From positions 1 through 64,000 of the forward strand of contig JAUJNX010000001.1 in the NCBI GenBank assembly GCA_030447925.1: a DNA stretch of 64,000 nucleotides, read 5' to 3'. This DNA is from Egibacteraceae bacterium (GTDB lineage Bacteria; Actinomycetota; Nitriliruptoria; Euzebyales; Egibacteraceae). A model generated the notes under the pieces. That model did not search any database and had not been told where the DNA came from. It saw nothing but the letters and a program-made list of their open reading frames with translations. The translations under genes and the position numbers were made by a program. Numbering within the stretch: position 1 is the stretch's first letter; each line of letters opens with the position of its first letter. This document shows, piece after piece, positions 9,677-17,857 of the stretch.

Positions 9677-10612
9677 ATGGCGGTGCGGGTGGGGACGGCG
9701 TCGTGGACGGACCCGACGCTGGTCAAGGAGTCCGACTGGTACCCGAAGCGGTCGATGTCGGCCGAGGACCGGCTGCGCCACTACGCGTCGATCTTCACCA
9801 TGGTCGAGGTCGACGCGACCTACTACTTCCCCCCGACGCGCGACAACGCCGGCCGGTGGGCGGAGCGCACGCCCGCCGACTTCCGCTTCGATATCAAGGC
9901 GTACTCGCTGCTGACCCAGCACCCCGCAGAGGTGCGGTCCCTGTGGCCCGAGGTCGCCGAGACCCTGTCCGCCGAGGACCGCGAGAAGCGCTCGGTGTAC
10001 CAGTCGGCGCTGCCCGAGGAGGCGGTCGACCGCGCCTTCGCGCTGTTCGCCGACGCGCTGCTGCCGCTGTACTCGGCCGGGAAGATCGGCGCGATCTTCT
10101 TCCAGTTCCCCAAGTGGTTCACGCCGCGCGCGGACAGCCGCGCCTACCTGGGGCGCCTGCGCGAGCGCCTGCCCGACTACCCGATCGCGGTGGAGTTCCG
10201 CAACAACCGCTGGCTCGGCGACGACGACGACCGGCGGCGGACCTTCGACCTGCTGGCGAGCAACGGGCTGAGCTACGTCTGCGTCGACGAGCCCCAGGGC
10301 TTCCCCTCGTCGGTCCCGCCGGTGCTGGAGGTCACCTCGCCCGACCTCGCGGTCCTGCGCTTCCACGGGCACAACAAGGAGAACTGGGAGAAGAAGGGCA
10401 TCACCCCCGCGGAGCGGTTCCGCTACCTGTACAGCGAGGAGGAGCTGGCGGCGTGGGCGCCGCGGCTGCAGGAGCTCACGGACCAGGCCGCGGAGACCCA
10501 CCTGGTGTTCAACAACTGCTACCGCGACTACGGGGTGCGCAACGCGCGGGAGCTGGGGGCGCTGCTCGGCGAGGGGCTCCAGCCCGAGGGCTCGCTGTTC
10601 CCCGACGCCTGA
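9677..10612 (+). CDS. DUF72 (YecE-like) domain protein
   Basis: A 311-residue DUF72 protein. VRVGTASWTDPTL at the start, the F-x-x-V-E-V-D-x-T-Y-Y segment, PADFRFDIKAYSLLT, FFQFPKWF, VEFRNNRWL and VFNNCYRDYGVRNA are the conserved positions of this TIM-barrel-like family. The function is not known. The ATG at 9677 has AGGAGG (9667-9672) 4 nt upstream; an ATG at 9656 is possible but lacks an RBS. Divergent from the UPF0261 gene. A GC-rich inverted repeat (CCGGCCG...CGGCCGG) just downstream, near 10621-10653, could help end transcription but has no T-tract. Confidence 0.88.
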   Translation: MAVRVGTASWTDPTLVKESDWYPKRSMSAEDRLRHYASIFTMVEVDATYYFPPTRDNAGRWAERTPADFRFDIKAYSLLTQHPAEVRSLWPEVAETLSAEDREKRSVYQSALPEEAVDRAFALFADALLPLYSAGKIGAIFFQFPKWFTPRADSRAYLGRLRERLPDYPIAVEFRNNRWLGDDDDRRRTFDLLASNGLSYVCVDEPQGFPSSVPPVLEVTSPDLAVLRFHGHNKENWEKKGITPAERFRYLYSEEELAAWAPRLQELTDQAAETHLVFNNCYRDYGVRNARELGALLGEGLQPEGSLFPDA

Positions 10613-10706
10613 CCCCTCCTACCGGCCGTTCGTCCGGGACCCGGGCGGCCGGCGCGCGCGTAGGGTCAAGGACCCAAGGTCGCTCCAGCGAACGGGCCGG
10701 GTTCCG

Positions 10707-12030
10707 GTGCAGGCATCGCCCAGAGCAGGCGGGTGGCGGGCCGCCGCCTTGTTCGTCCTGTCCGCGGCCGTGGTCGCACCCGCCGTGCCCGCGGCGGCCC
10801 AGACCCCGTCGCCGGTCAGCCTGGACCCGGTCTGCACCAGCCCCGACGGCCACCGCTGGTTCGAGGTCATCAACGACGGCGACACCGCGGCGGGCTGGGT
10901 GGCGGTCCCCGCCGACGGCTCCCCGCCACGCAGGGGCAGGGTCCCGGCCCACGAGATCGAATGGTTCTACGTCCACCTGCCCCGGGACCAGACGATGGTC
11001 CAGCTCTGGGTCGACGGTGACCTCGTCGACGAGGAGCCGGCCAGCGACGTCGACTGCTCCGACCCCTCGCACGGGTACGGGCCGGAGCCGCCCTACGACG
11101 ACGGGTCGGCGCCCACGCCCACGCCCACGTCGACGCCCACGCCGGACCCCACCCCGCCGAGCACGCCGACCCCGGGCCCCACCCCGCCCCCCACGCCCGA
11201 GCCCCGACCCACGAGCGCAACGCCCGCACCCGCGGCGCCGGCCGCACCCGCGTACCCCGTCCCCCCCGCGGTCGCGGTCCCGCCCGCCGCCGAGGACCCG
11301 CAGGACGGGCCTCCTCCCCGGGAGTCCCCCCCGGCCGAGGACGCCCCGCCGCCGCCGTCCGACGCGGCGGCACCGCCCCCGGACCCGGCGCCGCCACCGG
11401 CTGACGAGCTGGTCGTGCCGATCCTGCCCGACGACCCCCTCCTGCCCACCGCCACGCCCCAGCCCGTGGTGGTCGCGCCCGAGGACGGCGACGCCCGGCT
11501 GCCGGGCTGGATGGTGCAGGCCGCCGCCGCCATGGTCCTCGGGATGGGGCTGGTCCTGGTGCTGGTCCGCAACCCCGCGGACGTCGACGGCCCCGCCCCG
11601 AGCCCGCCCCCCGGGGCCGGACCGGTCCCCCGCGGGCGGGCGTCCCCCGGCGCGGCGGCCCCCTCCGGCGCCGCCACCGCCCCCGGCCGGCGACCCCGGG
11701 CGGCGGGGCTGGTTGGTGCCGGCCGCCGCCGCCGTGGTCCGGGGGTTGGGGCGGGGCCGGGGGCGGGCCCCCACCCCCGCGGCCGCCGAGGGCCCCGCCC
11801 CGCCCCCGCCCGCCGGGGCGGGCCGGGCCCCCGGCGGGCGCGCCGCCGCCGGCGCGGCGCCGCCGTCCGGCGCCGCAACGTCCCCCGGAGCGGCAGCGTC
11901 CGGGCGTCCCGCGCCCGGCTCGCCCCACCCGGCCCCGTCCCCGCGCCGACGGGCGGCGCCCCCCGCCCTGCCGGAGCGGCACAGCGGGGACTGGTCGGCG
12001 TGGGAGCGCAGCGAGGACGACGGCCGTTAG
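10707..12030 (+). pseudogene. Proline-rich secreted/membrane-anchored protein with duplicated 3' segment and frame break
   Basis: GTG start at 10707, then a signal peptide (A-A-A-L-F-V-L-S-A-A-V-V-A-P ending AAA-Q), a ~70-residue globular part (C-T-S-P-D-G-H-R-W-F-E-V... W-F-Y-V-H-L-P ...V-D-C-S), a long Pro/Thr-rich stalk (11100-11450), and a transmembrane helix (AAAAMVLGMGLVLVLV, near 11515-11570). After about 11700 the same region seems to recur in degraded form in another frame (GW-L-V-P-AAAA-V-V-R-G), which ends at the stop at 12030. The true product is likely the first copy joined to the tail ending SAWERSEDDGR. The function is unknown; the layout suggests an extracellular domain held by a C-terminal helix. 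Confidence 0.55.
11502..11892 (+). repeat. Degenerate tandem duplication, unit about 195-200 bp
   Basis: 11502-11694 and 11703-11892 align through their length: GGCTGG(A/T)TGGTGC at the start of each, then GGCCGCCGCCGCC, and both end in a CCGCCACCGC/GCAACGTC CCCCGG-type segment. The second copy is more G/C-biased and loses the reading frame, which looks like a noisy duplicate rather than an old paralogous repeat. Confidence 0.5.
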
Positions 12031-12039
12031 GCTCCCGGC

Positions 12040-12804
12040 GTGGCGGAGGCGCGGCGGGACCGGATCGCGGGAGCGGGCGCGCTGCTCGCAGCGCTGGACC
12101 TGCTGCGCCGCCACCCGGGCCTGCGCCGCTACGTGGTGACCCCGATCCTGGTGAACCTCGCCGTCGCGGCCGTGCTGTACGGGACGCTGCTCGCCGCCGG
12201 GTTCCGTGCGGCGGACCGGCTGGTGCCCGACGACCTGGGCGGGGCGGCGGCACTGACCGCGCTGCTGCAGCTCGCGCTCGTCGTCGCGCTGTTCCTCGCC
12301 ATCGGGTTCCTGCTCGTGCGCTTCGGTGTGGTCCTGGGCTCACCCTGGTACGGGCGGCTGTCGGAGGAGGTCGAGCGCATCCGCCGCGGCAGCGACCTGC
12401 CCGCACGCCCCGCCGGCCTGCGCGGGGCGGGCGCGGACGTGGCCCGCGCCGTCGGCTACGAGGTGCGCAAGCTCGCGCTCGTGGCCGTCGCGGGGGTCGT
12501 GCTGCTGGCCGTCCAGTTCCTGCCGGTGCTCGGCCAGATCGCGGGCGCGGCGGGCGGGTTCAGCATCGCGGCGCTGGTGGCCTGCCTGGACTTCTGCGAC
12601 GGGCCGCTGGAGCGGCGCGGGCGGTCGTTCCGGCAGAAGCTGGGGTTCGTCCGGCGCACCGCCCCCGCGTCGCTCGCGTTCGGCGCGGCCTGCGCCGCGC
12701 TGCTGGCCGTTCCCGTGCTCAACCTGCTGGCCATCCCCGTGTGCGTCACCGCCGGCACCCTGTTCGCCGTCGACCGGCTCCCCGCCGACGCCGACGGACG
12801 CTGA
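12040..12804 (+). CDS. EI24 domain-containing membrane protein (CysZ-like)
   Basis: A 254-residue integral membrane protein of the EI24/CysZ family. Four hydrophobic segments are visible: around residues 30-50 (VVTPILVNLAVAAVLYGTLL), 75-100, 145-185 (LVAVAGVVLLAVQFLPVLGQ), and 215-245. The conserved SPWYGRLSEEVE segment and the CDFCDGPLERRG-like loop (here ACLDFCDGPLERRG) are family hallmarks. CysZ members in enterobacteria transport sulfate; actinobacterial EI24 proteins are uncharacterised. The GTG start at 12040 lies 10 bases after the preceding stop, so it may be co-transcribed with the proline-rich gene. Confidence 0.85.
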   Translation: MAEARRDRIAGAGALLAALDLLRRHPGLRRYVVTPILVNLAVAAVLYGTLLAAGFRAADRLVPDDLGGAAALTALLQLALVVALFLAIGFLLVRFGVVLGSPWYGRLSEEVERIRRGSDLPARPAGLRGAGADVARAVGYEVRKLALVAVAGVVLLAVQFLPVLGQIAGAAGGFSIAALVACLDFCDGPLERRGRSFRQKLGFVRRTAPASLAFGAACAALLAVPVLNLLAIPVCVTAGTLFAVDRLPADADGR

Positions 12805-12874
12805 TCCCGGACGCCACCTCCCCGCCGGAGGGCCCGGCCGCGTCGGCGCACCCCTCGGCGGGTAGGCCTTGGTC

Positions 12875-14542
12875 ATGCCTGGGCTGCTGGTCGGACCGTT
12901 GCTGCGGTACGTCGACGAGCACCGCGCGACGGTGTGGGTGGAGACCGACGCGGCGTGCACCGTGGAGGTGCTCGGCCACCGGGAGCGGACCTTCCACGTG
13001 GAGGGCCACCACTACGCGATCGTCGTCGTCGACGGGCTGGAGGCGGGGAGGTCGCACCCCTACGAGGTGCACCTCGACGGGGAGCGGGTGTGGCCGGAGG
13101 CGGGCTCGCCGTTCCCGCCGAGCACGATCCGCACCGCGGACCCGGACCGGCGGTTCGAGCTGGTCTTCGGGTCCTGCAGGGTCACCGGGCGGCACGAGGC
13201 GCTGCCGACCTCGACCCGCGGCTTCCGCACCCGGCAGGAGGACGTCGACGCCCTGCGCGCCCACGCCACGCGCCTGCGCGACCGGCCCGACGACGAGCTG
13301 CCCGACGCGCTGCTGCTGCTGGGCGACCAGGTCTACGCCGACGAGGTCTCCCCGGCGACGCAGGCGTTCATCCAGCAGCGGCGCGGCCCGGACCGGTCGC
13401 GGGACGAGGCGCCGCTCAGCGGGGTCGCGGACTTCGAGGAGTACACCCACCTGTACCGCGAGGCGTGGCGCGAGCCCGTGATCCGCTGGGTGCTGTCGAC
13501 GGTCCCGACGGCGATGATCTTCGACGACCACGACGTCTACGACGACTGGAACACCTCGGCCGCGTGGGTGCGGAGGATGCGCGCGCAGCCGTGGTGGCAC
13601 GACCGCATCGTGGGCGGGCTCGTGGCCTACTGGCTGTACCAGCACCTGGGCAACCTGTCGCCCGACGACCTCGCCGGGAACGACCTGCTCGCCGAGGTCC
13701 GCGCCGCCGACGACGGGGGCCCGCTGCTGCGCGCCTTCGCCGAGAAGGCCGATCGCGAGACCGCGGGCCTGCGCTTCAGCTACGCGCGCGACATCGGGCG
13801 CAGCCGGCTGATCGTGATCGACAGCCGCTGCGGGCGCGTCCTGGATGGCGACCGCCGGATGGTCGACGACGAGGAGTTCGCCTGGATCGCCGCGCAGACC
13901 CACGGCGACCTCGACCACCTGTTCCTCGCCACGTCGCTGCCGTACCTGCTCCCGCCGTCGTTCCACCACCTGGAGGCGTGGGACGAGGCGGTCGCGGCGG
14001 GGCGGTGGGGACGGGTCCCGGCGCGGGCCGCCGAGTGGCTGCGCCAGGCCCTGGACCTGGAGCACTGGGCGGCGTTCCAGGGGTCGTTCCGGCAGCTCGC
14101 GGCACTGCTCGCCGAGATCCGCGGGCGGGAGCGGGCGCCCGCCTCGGTCGTCCTGCTGTCCGGCGACGTCCACCACGCCTACCTGGCGGAGGCGTCGCTG
14201 CCGGGGCCGGGGACGACCGCGGTGTACCAGGCCGTGTGCTCGCCGCTGCGGCACCCGATGCCGGCGGTCCTGCGCGGGATCTACCGGGCGGGGATATCCC
14301 GGCCCGTCCGCGCCGTCACCCGCTGGCTGGCGGCGCGGGCCGGGGTGCGCGGGCCCGACCTGCGCTGGCGCCTGGTCGAGGGGCCCCGCTTCGAGAACCA
14401 GATCGGCACGCTGTCGTTCCGCGGCCGCACCGCCCACCTCGCGCTGGAGCAGGCCCACCTCGACCCCGACGGCGAGCCCGCCCTGTCCCCGCTGTTCGCC
14501 CGCGACCTGACCATCCTGGCCCCGACGACCCAGCCCGTCTGA
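12875..14542 (+). CDS. PhoD-like alkaline phosphatase / metallophosphoesterase family protein
   Basis: A 555-residue protein of the PhoD superfamily. It has an N-terminal beta domain (VGPLLRYVDEHRATVWVE), then FGSCR, LLLGDQVYADE, IFDDHDVYDDWN and LLSGDVHHAY, the metal-binding motifs of PhoD (Asp, Asp-His, His-x-His). PhoD enzymes hydrolyse phosphomonoesters and diesters with Fe/Ca. No Tat or Sec signal precedes MPGLLVGPLL, so this copy is probably cytoplasmic, as in the many actinobacterial PhoD-like proteins of unknown substrate. The ATG at 12875 is chosen over an upstream TTG. Confidence 0.88.
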   Translation: MPGLLVGPLLRYVDEHRATVWVETDAACTVEVLGHRERTFHVEGHHYAIVVVDGLEAGRSHPYEVHLDGERVWPEAGSPFPPSTIRTADPDRRFELVFGSCRVTGRHEALPTSTRGFRTRQEDVDALRAHATRLRDRPDDELPDALLLLGDQVYADEVSPATQAFIQQRRGPDRSRDEAPLSGVADFEEYTHLYREAWREPVIRWVLSTVPTAMIFDDHDVYDDWNTSAAWVRRMRAQPWWHDRIVGGLVAYWLYQHLGNLSPDDLAGNDLLAEVRAADDGGPLLRAFAEKADRETAGLRFSYARDIGRSRLIVIDSRCGRVLDGDRRMVDDEEFAWIAAQTHGDLDHLFLATSLPYLLPPSFHHLEAWDEAVAAGRWGRVPARAAEWLRQALDLEHWAAFQGSFRQLAALLAEIRGRERAPASVVLLSGDVHHAYLAEASLPGPGTTAVYQAVCSPLRHPMPAVLRGIYRAGISRPVRAVTRWLAARAGVRGPDLRWRLVEGPRFENQIGTLSFRGRTAHLALEQAHLDPDGEPALSPLFARDLTILAPTTQPV

Positions 14543-14570
14543 CCCGCGCCCGGCCCGCGGGCGGGACGCG

Positions 14571-15726
14571 TCAGCGCCGGGAGCGGTCGGGGCGGGGGGC
14601 GTGGGCCCGGGCGGCGGGGACGCTCACCAGCGCGCGCTCCGGCCAGCGCAGCGCGGTGAGCCGGCCGCCGTACACGCAGCCGGTGTCGATGTCGATCGTG
14701 CGCCGGCGCCACGTCGGCGTGCGCACCGGCAGGTGGCCGTGGACGACCACGGCCGAACCGCGGTACGCCTCGACCGACCCGCCCCCCGCCGGGGCCGCCG
14801 CGCCAGCTCCCGTCGCGACGCCCGCCGGCGGGGCGGCCGCCGCCGAACCCACCGCCGCGCTCGCCGTCGAGGGCCGCGCCGCCGGGCCGGCAGCCGCCAT
14901 GGCCGGCCCACCCGCCGCCGGGGCGGGGGTGGGGGCGTGAGGGCGGCGAGGAGGGCGGCCTCGTGGTTGCCCTGGACGGCCAGGGCCGAGCCCGCCGCGA
15001 CCATGCCGCGGACCAGGCGCAGGACGCCGGGGGTGTCGGGGCCGCGGCCGACCAGGTCGCCCGCGTACACCGCGCGCCGGCCGTCGGGGTGGAACGCGTC
15101 GCGCTCGCCGACCCGGTAGCCGAGGCGGTCCAGCAGCGCGCACAGCTCCTCGTGGCAGCCGTGGACGTCACCGATCACGTCGAACGGGCCGCACTCCCCG
15201 CGGCGGTCGGTCGGGCGCGGGACCCGCCGCACGGTCACCGCGTCGACCTCCTCGGGGGAGGACAGGACCACGACGCGCGCGAAGCCCTCGGCCGCCAGGC
15301 CGTCGCGCGAGCCCAGCAGCAGGGCGCGCTGGGCGCGGCGGACGGCGGGGCCCACCGCCCCGGGCCCGCGGGCCCCGTCCCGCGCCGCGGCGATCCGGGG
15401 CGGCAGGTCGAGCAGGACCGCGATCGCCGGGACGTGGTGCTCGGTCGCGAGCGCCACCAGCGGCGCGCGCGCGAGGGCCGCACGTTGGTCGCGTCGACCA
15501 CGGTCAGCCGGCCGCGGGCGAGCCGCCGGGCCACGATCAGGTGCAGCACCTCGAACGCGTCGTCGGACGCCGCCTGGTCGGCCGGGTCGTCGGCGACCAG
15601 CGCGCGGCACGCGTCGGAGGAGACGACCTCGGTGGGCAGGAAGTGCCGCGCCGCGAGCGTGCTCTTGCCCGCGCCGGCGGTGCCGACGAGCACGACCAGC
15701 GCGAGGTCGGGGACGACGATCTCCAC
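14571..15726 (-). pseudogene. Polynucleotide kinase-phosphatase-like protein, frameshifted and missing the phosphatase core
   Basis: The N-terminal kinase domain is intact at first: VGTAGAGKST P-loop (residues ~14-23), HFLPTEVVSSD, and LTVVDATNV. The frame then breaks near 15480 and continues in another frame (PAIAVLLDLPPRIAAAR). The metallophosphatase part has FDVIGDVHGC, AVYAGDLVGRGPD and VQGNHEA. After that a GC-only low-complexity stretch (about 14770-14960) replaces the expected ~120 residues, before a correct C-terminus (VVVHGHLPV, IDIDTGCVYGGRLTALRWPE) in a third frame. Bacterial Pnkp repairs RNA ends; this version would lack the ligase domain. At least two lesions; probably sequence error or a chimeric join. 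Confidence 0.7.
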
Positions 15727-16211
15727 GACGGGAAGGATCGCCGATCCAGGTGAACGTGCGCAGAGACCGCCCGGACGGGCCCCGGCCCGCCGCCGTCAGC
15801 GGCGGGCGGGGGCTGGGCCTCCCGGGCGGCGGCGACGCGGCCCAGCGCGCCCATCCCGGTCCCCAGGATCGGCCAGACGGGCCAGAAGTAGCCCGCGCCG
15901 GTCAGCGCCCAGATGGTGAGGAACAGCACCGCCAGGGCGAGCCAGCCGGCGAGGGCGCGGGCGGCCTCGCGGCGGGCGTCGCGGGCCGGGTCGGCGACAT
16001 CGCCGGTGCGGGGGTCGACCGGCAGGGCCGGCAGCTCGCGCAGGACCGGCCGGAGGTCGGCGAGGGTGCGGGCCGACCACGCCTCGCCCAGCCGGTCCTC
16101 GTACTCCTGGAGGGTGAGGCGTCCGTCTGCGAGGTGGCGGTCGAGCTGGGCCTGCACCCGCCGCCGGTCCTCGTCGCCTGCCCGGAGGGGAGCGTTCTGC
16201 ATCGTGTCCAT
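15537..16211 (-). CDS. DUF1707 domain membrane protein (3' end uncertain)
   Basis: The N-terminus (MDTMQNAPLRAGDEDRRRVQ then LDRHLADGRLTLQEYEDR, AWSARTLADL) is a DUF1707 domain, a ~50-residue actinobacterial module. It is followed by a hydrophobic region (LAGWLALAVLFLTIWAL, YFWPVWPILG) that forms one or two helices. DUF1707 proteins are membrane-associated and of unknown function. The frame stays open to 15537, overlapping the kinase-phosphatase gene by ~190 bases on the same strand. That is implausibly long, so the real stop was probably lost by an indel near 15750-15800. The ATG at 16211 lies next to a palindromic site. Confidence 0.7.
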   Translation of the reverse strand: MDTMQNAPLRAGDEDRRRVQAQLDRHLADGRLTLQEYEDRLGEAWSARTLADLRPVLRELPALPVDPRTGDVADPARDARREAARALAGWLALAVLFLTIWALTGAGYFWPVWPILGTGMGALGRVAAAREAQPPPAADGGGPGPVRAVSAHVHLDRRSFPSWRSSSPTSRWSCSSAPPARARARSRRGTSCPPRSSPPTRAARWSPTTRPTRRRPTTRSRCCT

Positions 16212-16233
16212 GCCCGCAGGCTAGCACAATGGG

Positions 16234-16246
16234 TTGACACGTGTAA
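16234..16246. promoter_or_regulatory. Palindromic site upstream of the DUF1707 gene
   Basis: TTGACACGTGTAA, with the perfect 8-bp core ACACGTGT, sits 23 bases upstream of the DUF1707 start, in the 44-bp gap after the dynamin-like GTPase gene. It may be an operator for the DUF1707 gene. The TTGACA on the plus strand reads away from that gene. Confidence 0.3.
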
Positions 16247-16255
16247 GGCCATTTG

Positions 16256-17857
16256 TCAGCGTCCGCCGACCTCGCCGACGAGTTCCGCCAGCCGGTCGTG
16301 GGCCGCGAGCTCCTCGCGCAGGGGGTCCAGCGCCGCGCGCTCGCCGACCTCGCCGAGGGCGCGGTGCAGGCGCCGCACGACCGCGCGCCGGTGCCGCCCC
16401 GCCCCCAGCGCCACGAACAGCCCGCGGACCAGCCACAGCAGGAGCCAGCCGGCGACCCCCGCGCCCAGCAGCGCGGTCGGCCAGGGCACCGCGCCGATGG
16501 CGTCGGGGGTGGGCAGGGGCGGCAGCTGGAGCCAGGCGACCACGCCGATGGCGACCAGCCAGACGATCCCCGCCAGCGCGACCGCCTCCACCAGCGACCA
16601 CAGCAGCGCGTACGGCAGCCACCAGAGGCGCCGCTCGGGGGCCAGGTCGACGCGGTCCAGGGCGGTGCGCACCGCGCGGGGCAGCTCGCCGGCCGCCTTC
16701 TCCGCGACGCTGCGCAGGCGCTCGGTCCAGGGGCGGGGCAGGCCGTCGCCGGCGTCCTCGGCGACGCGCAGCAGGGCGTGGCGGACCGCGACCGGCGACG
16801 GCTCGGCGCCCGCCGCCGCGGCCGTCGGCGAGGTGACCCCCAGGCCGGGCGGCCGGACCATGCGGCGCAGGGCGCGGGCGGGGAGGGCGACGACGGCCCA
16901 GAGCCCGCGGGAGACCAGGGGACGGGTCGCGTCGCGGGCCTGCTGGCGGTAGGCGCGCCCCGCCTCGCGGCCCAGGGCGCCGACGCCGGCGGCGCCCGCG
17001 ATGGCCCGGGCCAGCTCGTCGCGGTCCAGGCGCCCGTGGTCGCGCCGGCCGGTCTGCTCGCCCAGGGCGACGGCGGTGGTGCGCAGGTCGGCGTTGATGC
17101 GCTCGGCCACGGCGCGGCGGCTGCGGACCTCCTGGTTCAGCAGGGCGCGCAGCTGGGGGACGCCCTCGCCGGTGCGGGCGGAGGTGGCCAGCACCCGCGC
17201 GGTGCCGAAGCCGTCCTCGGCGAGCAGGCGGCGCAGGTCGCGCACGGTGGCGGCGCGCCCGCGGTCGTCGAGCTGGTCGATGCGGTTGAGGACCACGACG
17301 GTGACGCTCGCGTGCTCGGTGAAGCGGCGCAGGTAGCCGTCGTGCAGCGCGCGCTGGGCGTACTTCAGGGGGTCGACGACCCAGATGAGCACGTCGACGC
17401 GGTCGACGAAGCGGTCGACGACCTCGCGGTGCTCGCGCGCGACCGAGTCGTGGTCGGGGAGGTCGAGCAGGATCAGACCCTCCGGGTTCATCGGGTCCGG
17501 GTCGCTGCTGTGGCGGGTCGTCACGCCGAGCCAGTCCAGGACGCGCCCGGCGTTCTCCGGGTCGCCGACGGCCCAGCCGGTGACCGCCGTGGTCATCGGG
17601 CGCACGACGCCCTCCTGGGACAGCGGCGCGCCGGCCAGCGCGTTGAACAGCGCCGACTTGCCGCTGCCGGTGCCGCCCGCCAGCGCCGCCACCACGACCT
17701 CCGCGCCGCGCGCGAGGCGCTCGGTGGCGCGGTCGTGCAGGTCACGGGCGGCGGCGACCTCGTCGGCCGGCAGGCGGCCCTCCGCCAGCGCGACGGCCTC
17801 CGCGAGCCGCTCCAGGCGCTCCTCGACCGGCGTCGGCGCCCGCCGCAGCCCCCTCAC
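16256..17857 (-). CDS. Dynamin-like / YfjP-type GTPase with membrane segments
   Basis: A 533-residue GTPase. G1 is GGTGSGKSALFNAL (about residue 62), switch region T-T-A-V-T, G3 DLPDHDS, G4 NRID (about 183). The C-terminal third holds two strong hydrophobic helices (LVEAVALAGIVWLVAIGVVAWL and a WPTALLGAGVAGWLLLWLV segment), so it is a membrane-anchored GTPase. The GTG start overlaps the stop of the preceding GTPase gene as GTGA. Paired dynamin-like GTPases often form hetero-oligomers that act on membranes (the DynA/DynB pair of Streptomyces sporulation is an example). Function here is inferred from the pairing only. Confidence 0.85.
   Translation of the reverse strand: MRGLRRAPTPVEERLERLAEAVALAEGRLPADEVAAARDLHDRATERLARGAEVVVAALAGGTGSGKSALFNALAGAPLSQEGVVRPMTTAVTGWAVGDPENAGRVLDWLGVTTRHSSDPDPMNPEGLILLDLPDHDSVAREHREVVDRFVDRVDVLIWVVDPLKYAQRALHDGYLRRFTEHASVTVVVLNRIDQLDDRGRAATVRDLRRLLAEDGFGTARVLATSARTGEGVPQLRALLNQEVRSRRAVAERINADLRTTAVALGEQTGRRDHGRLDRDELARAIAGAAGVGALGREAGRAYRQQARDATRPLVSRGLWAVVALPARALRRMVRPPGLGVTSPTAAAAGAEPSPVAVRHALLRVAEDAGDGLPRPWTERLRSVAEKAAGELPRAVRTALDRVDLAPERRLWWLPYALLWSLVEAVALAGIVWLVAIGVVAWLQLPPLPTPDAIGAVPWPTALLGAGVAGWLLLWLVRGLFVALGAGRHRRAVVRRLHRALGEVGERAALDPLREELAAHDRLAELVGEVGGR

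Noticed and set aside
11100..11220. DNA repeat of ACGCCCACG type
   Set aside because: It encodes the Pro/Thr stalk of a surface protein. The repeat is at codon level and irregular.
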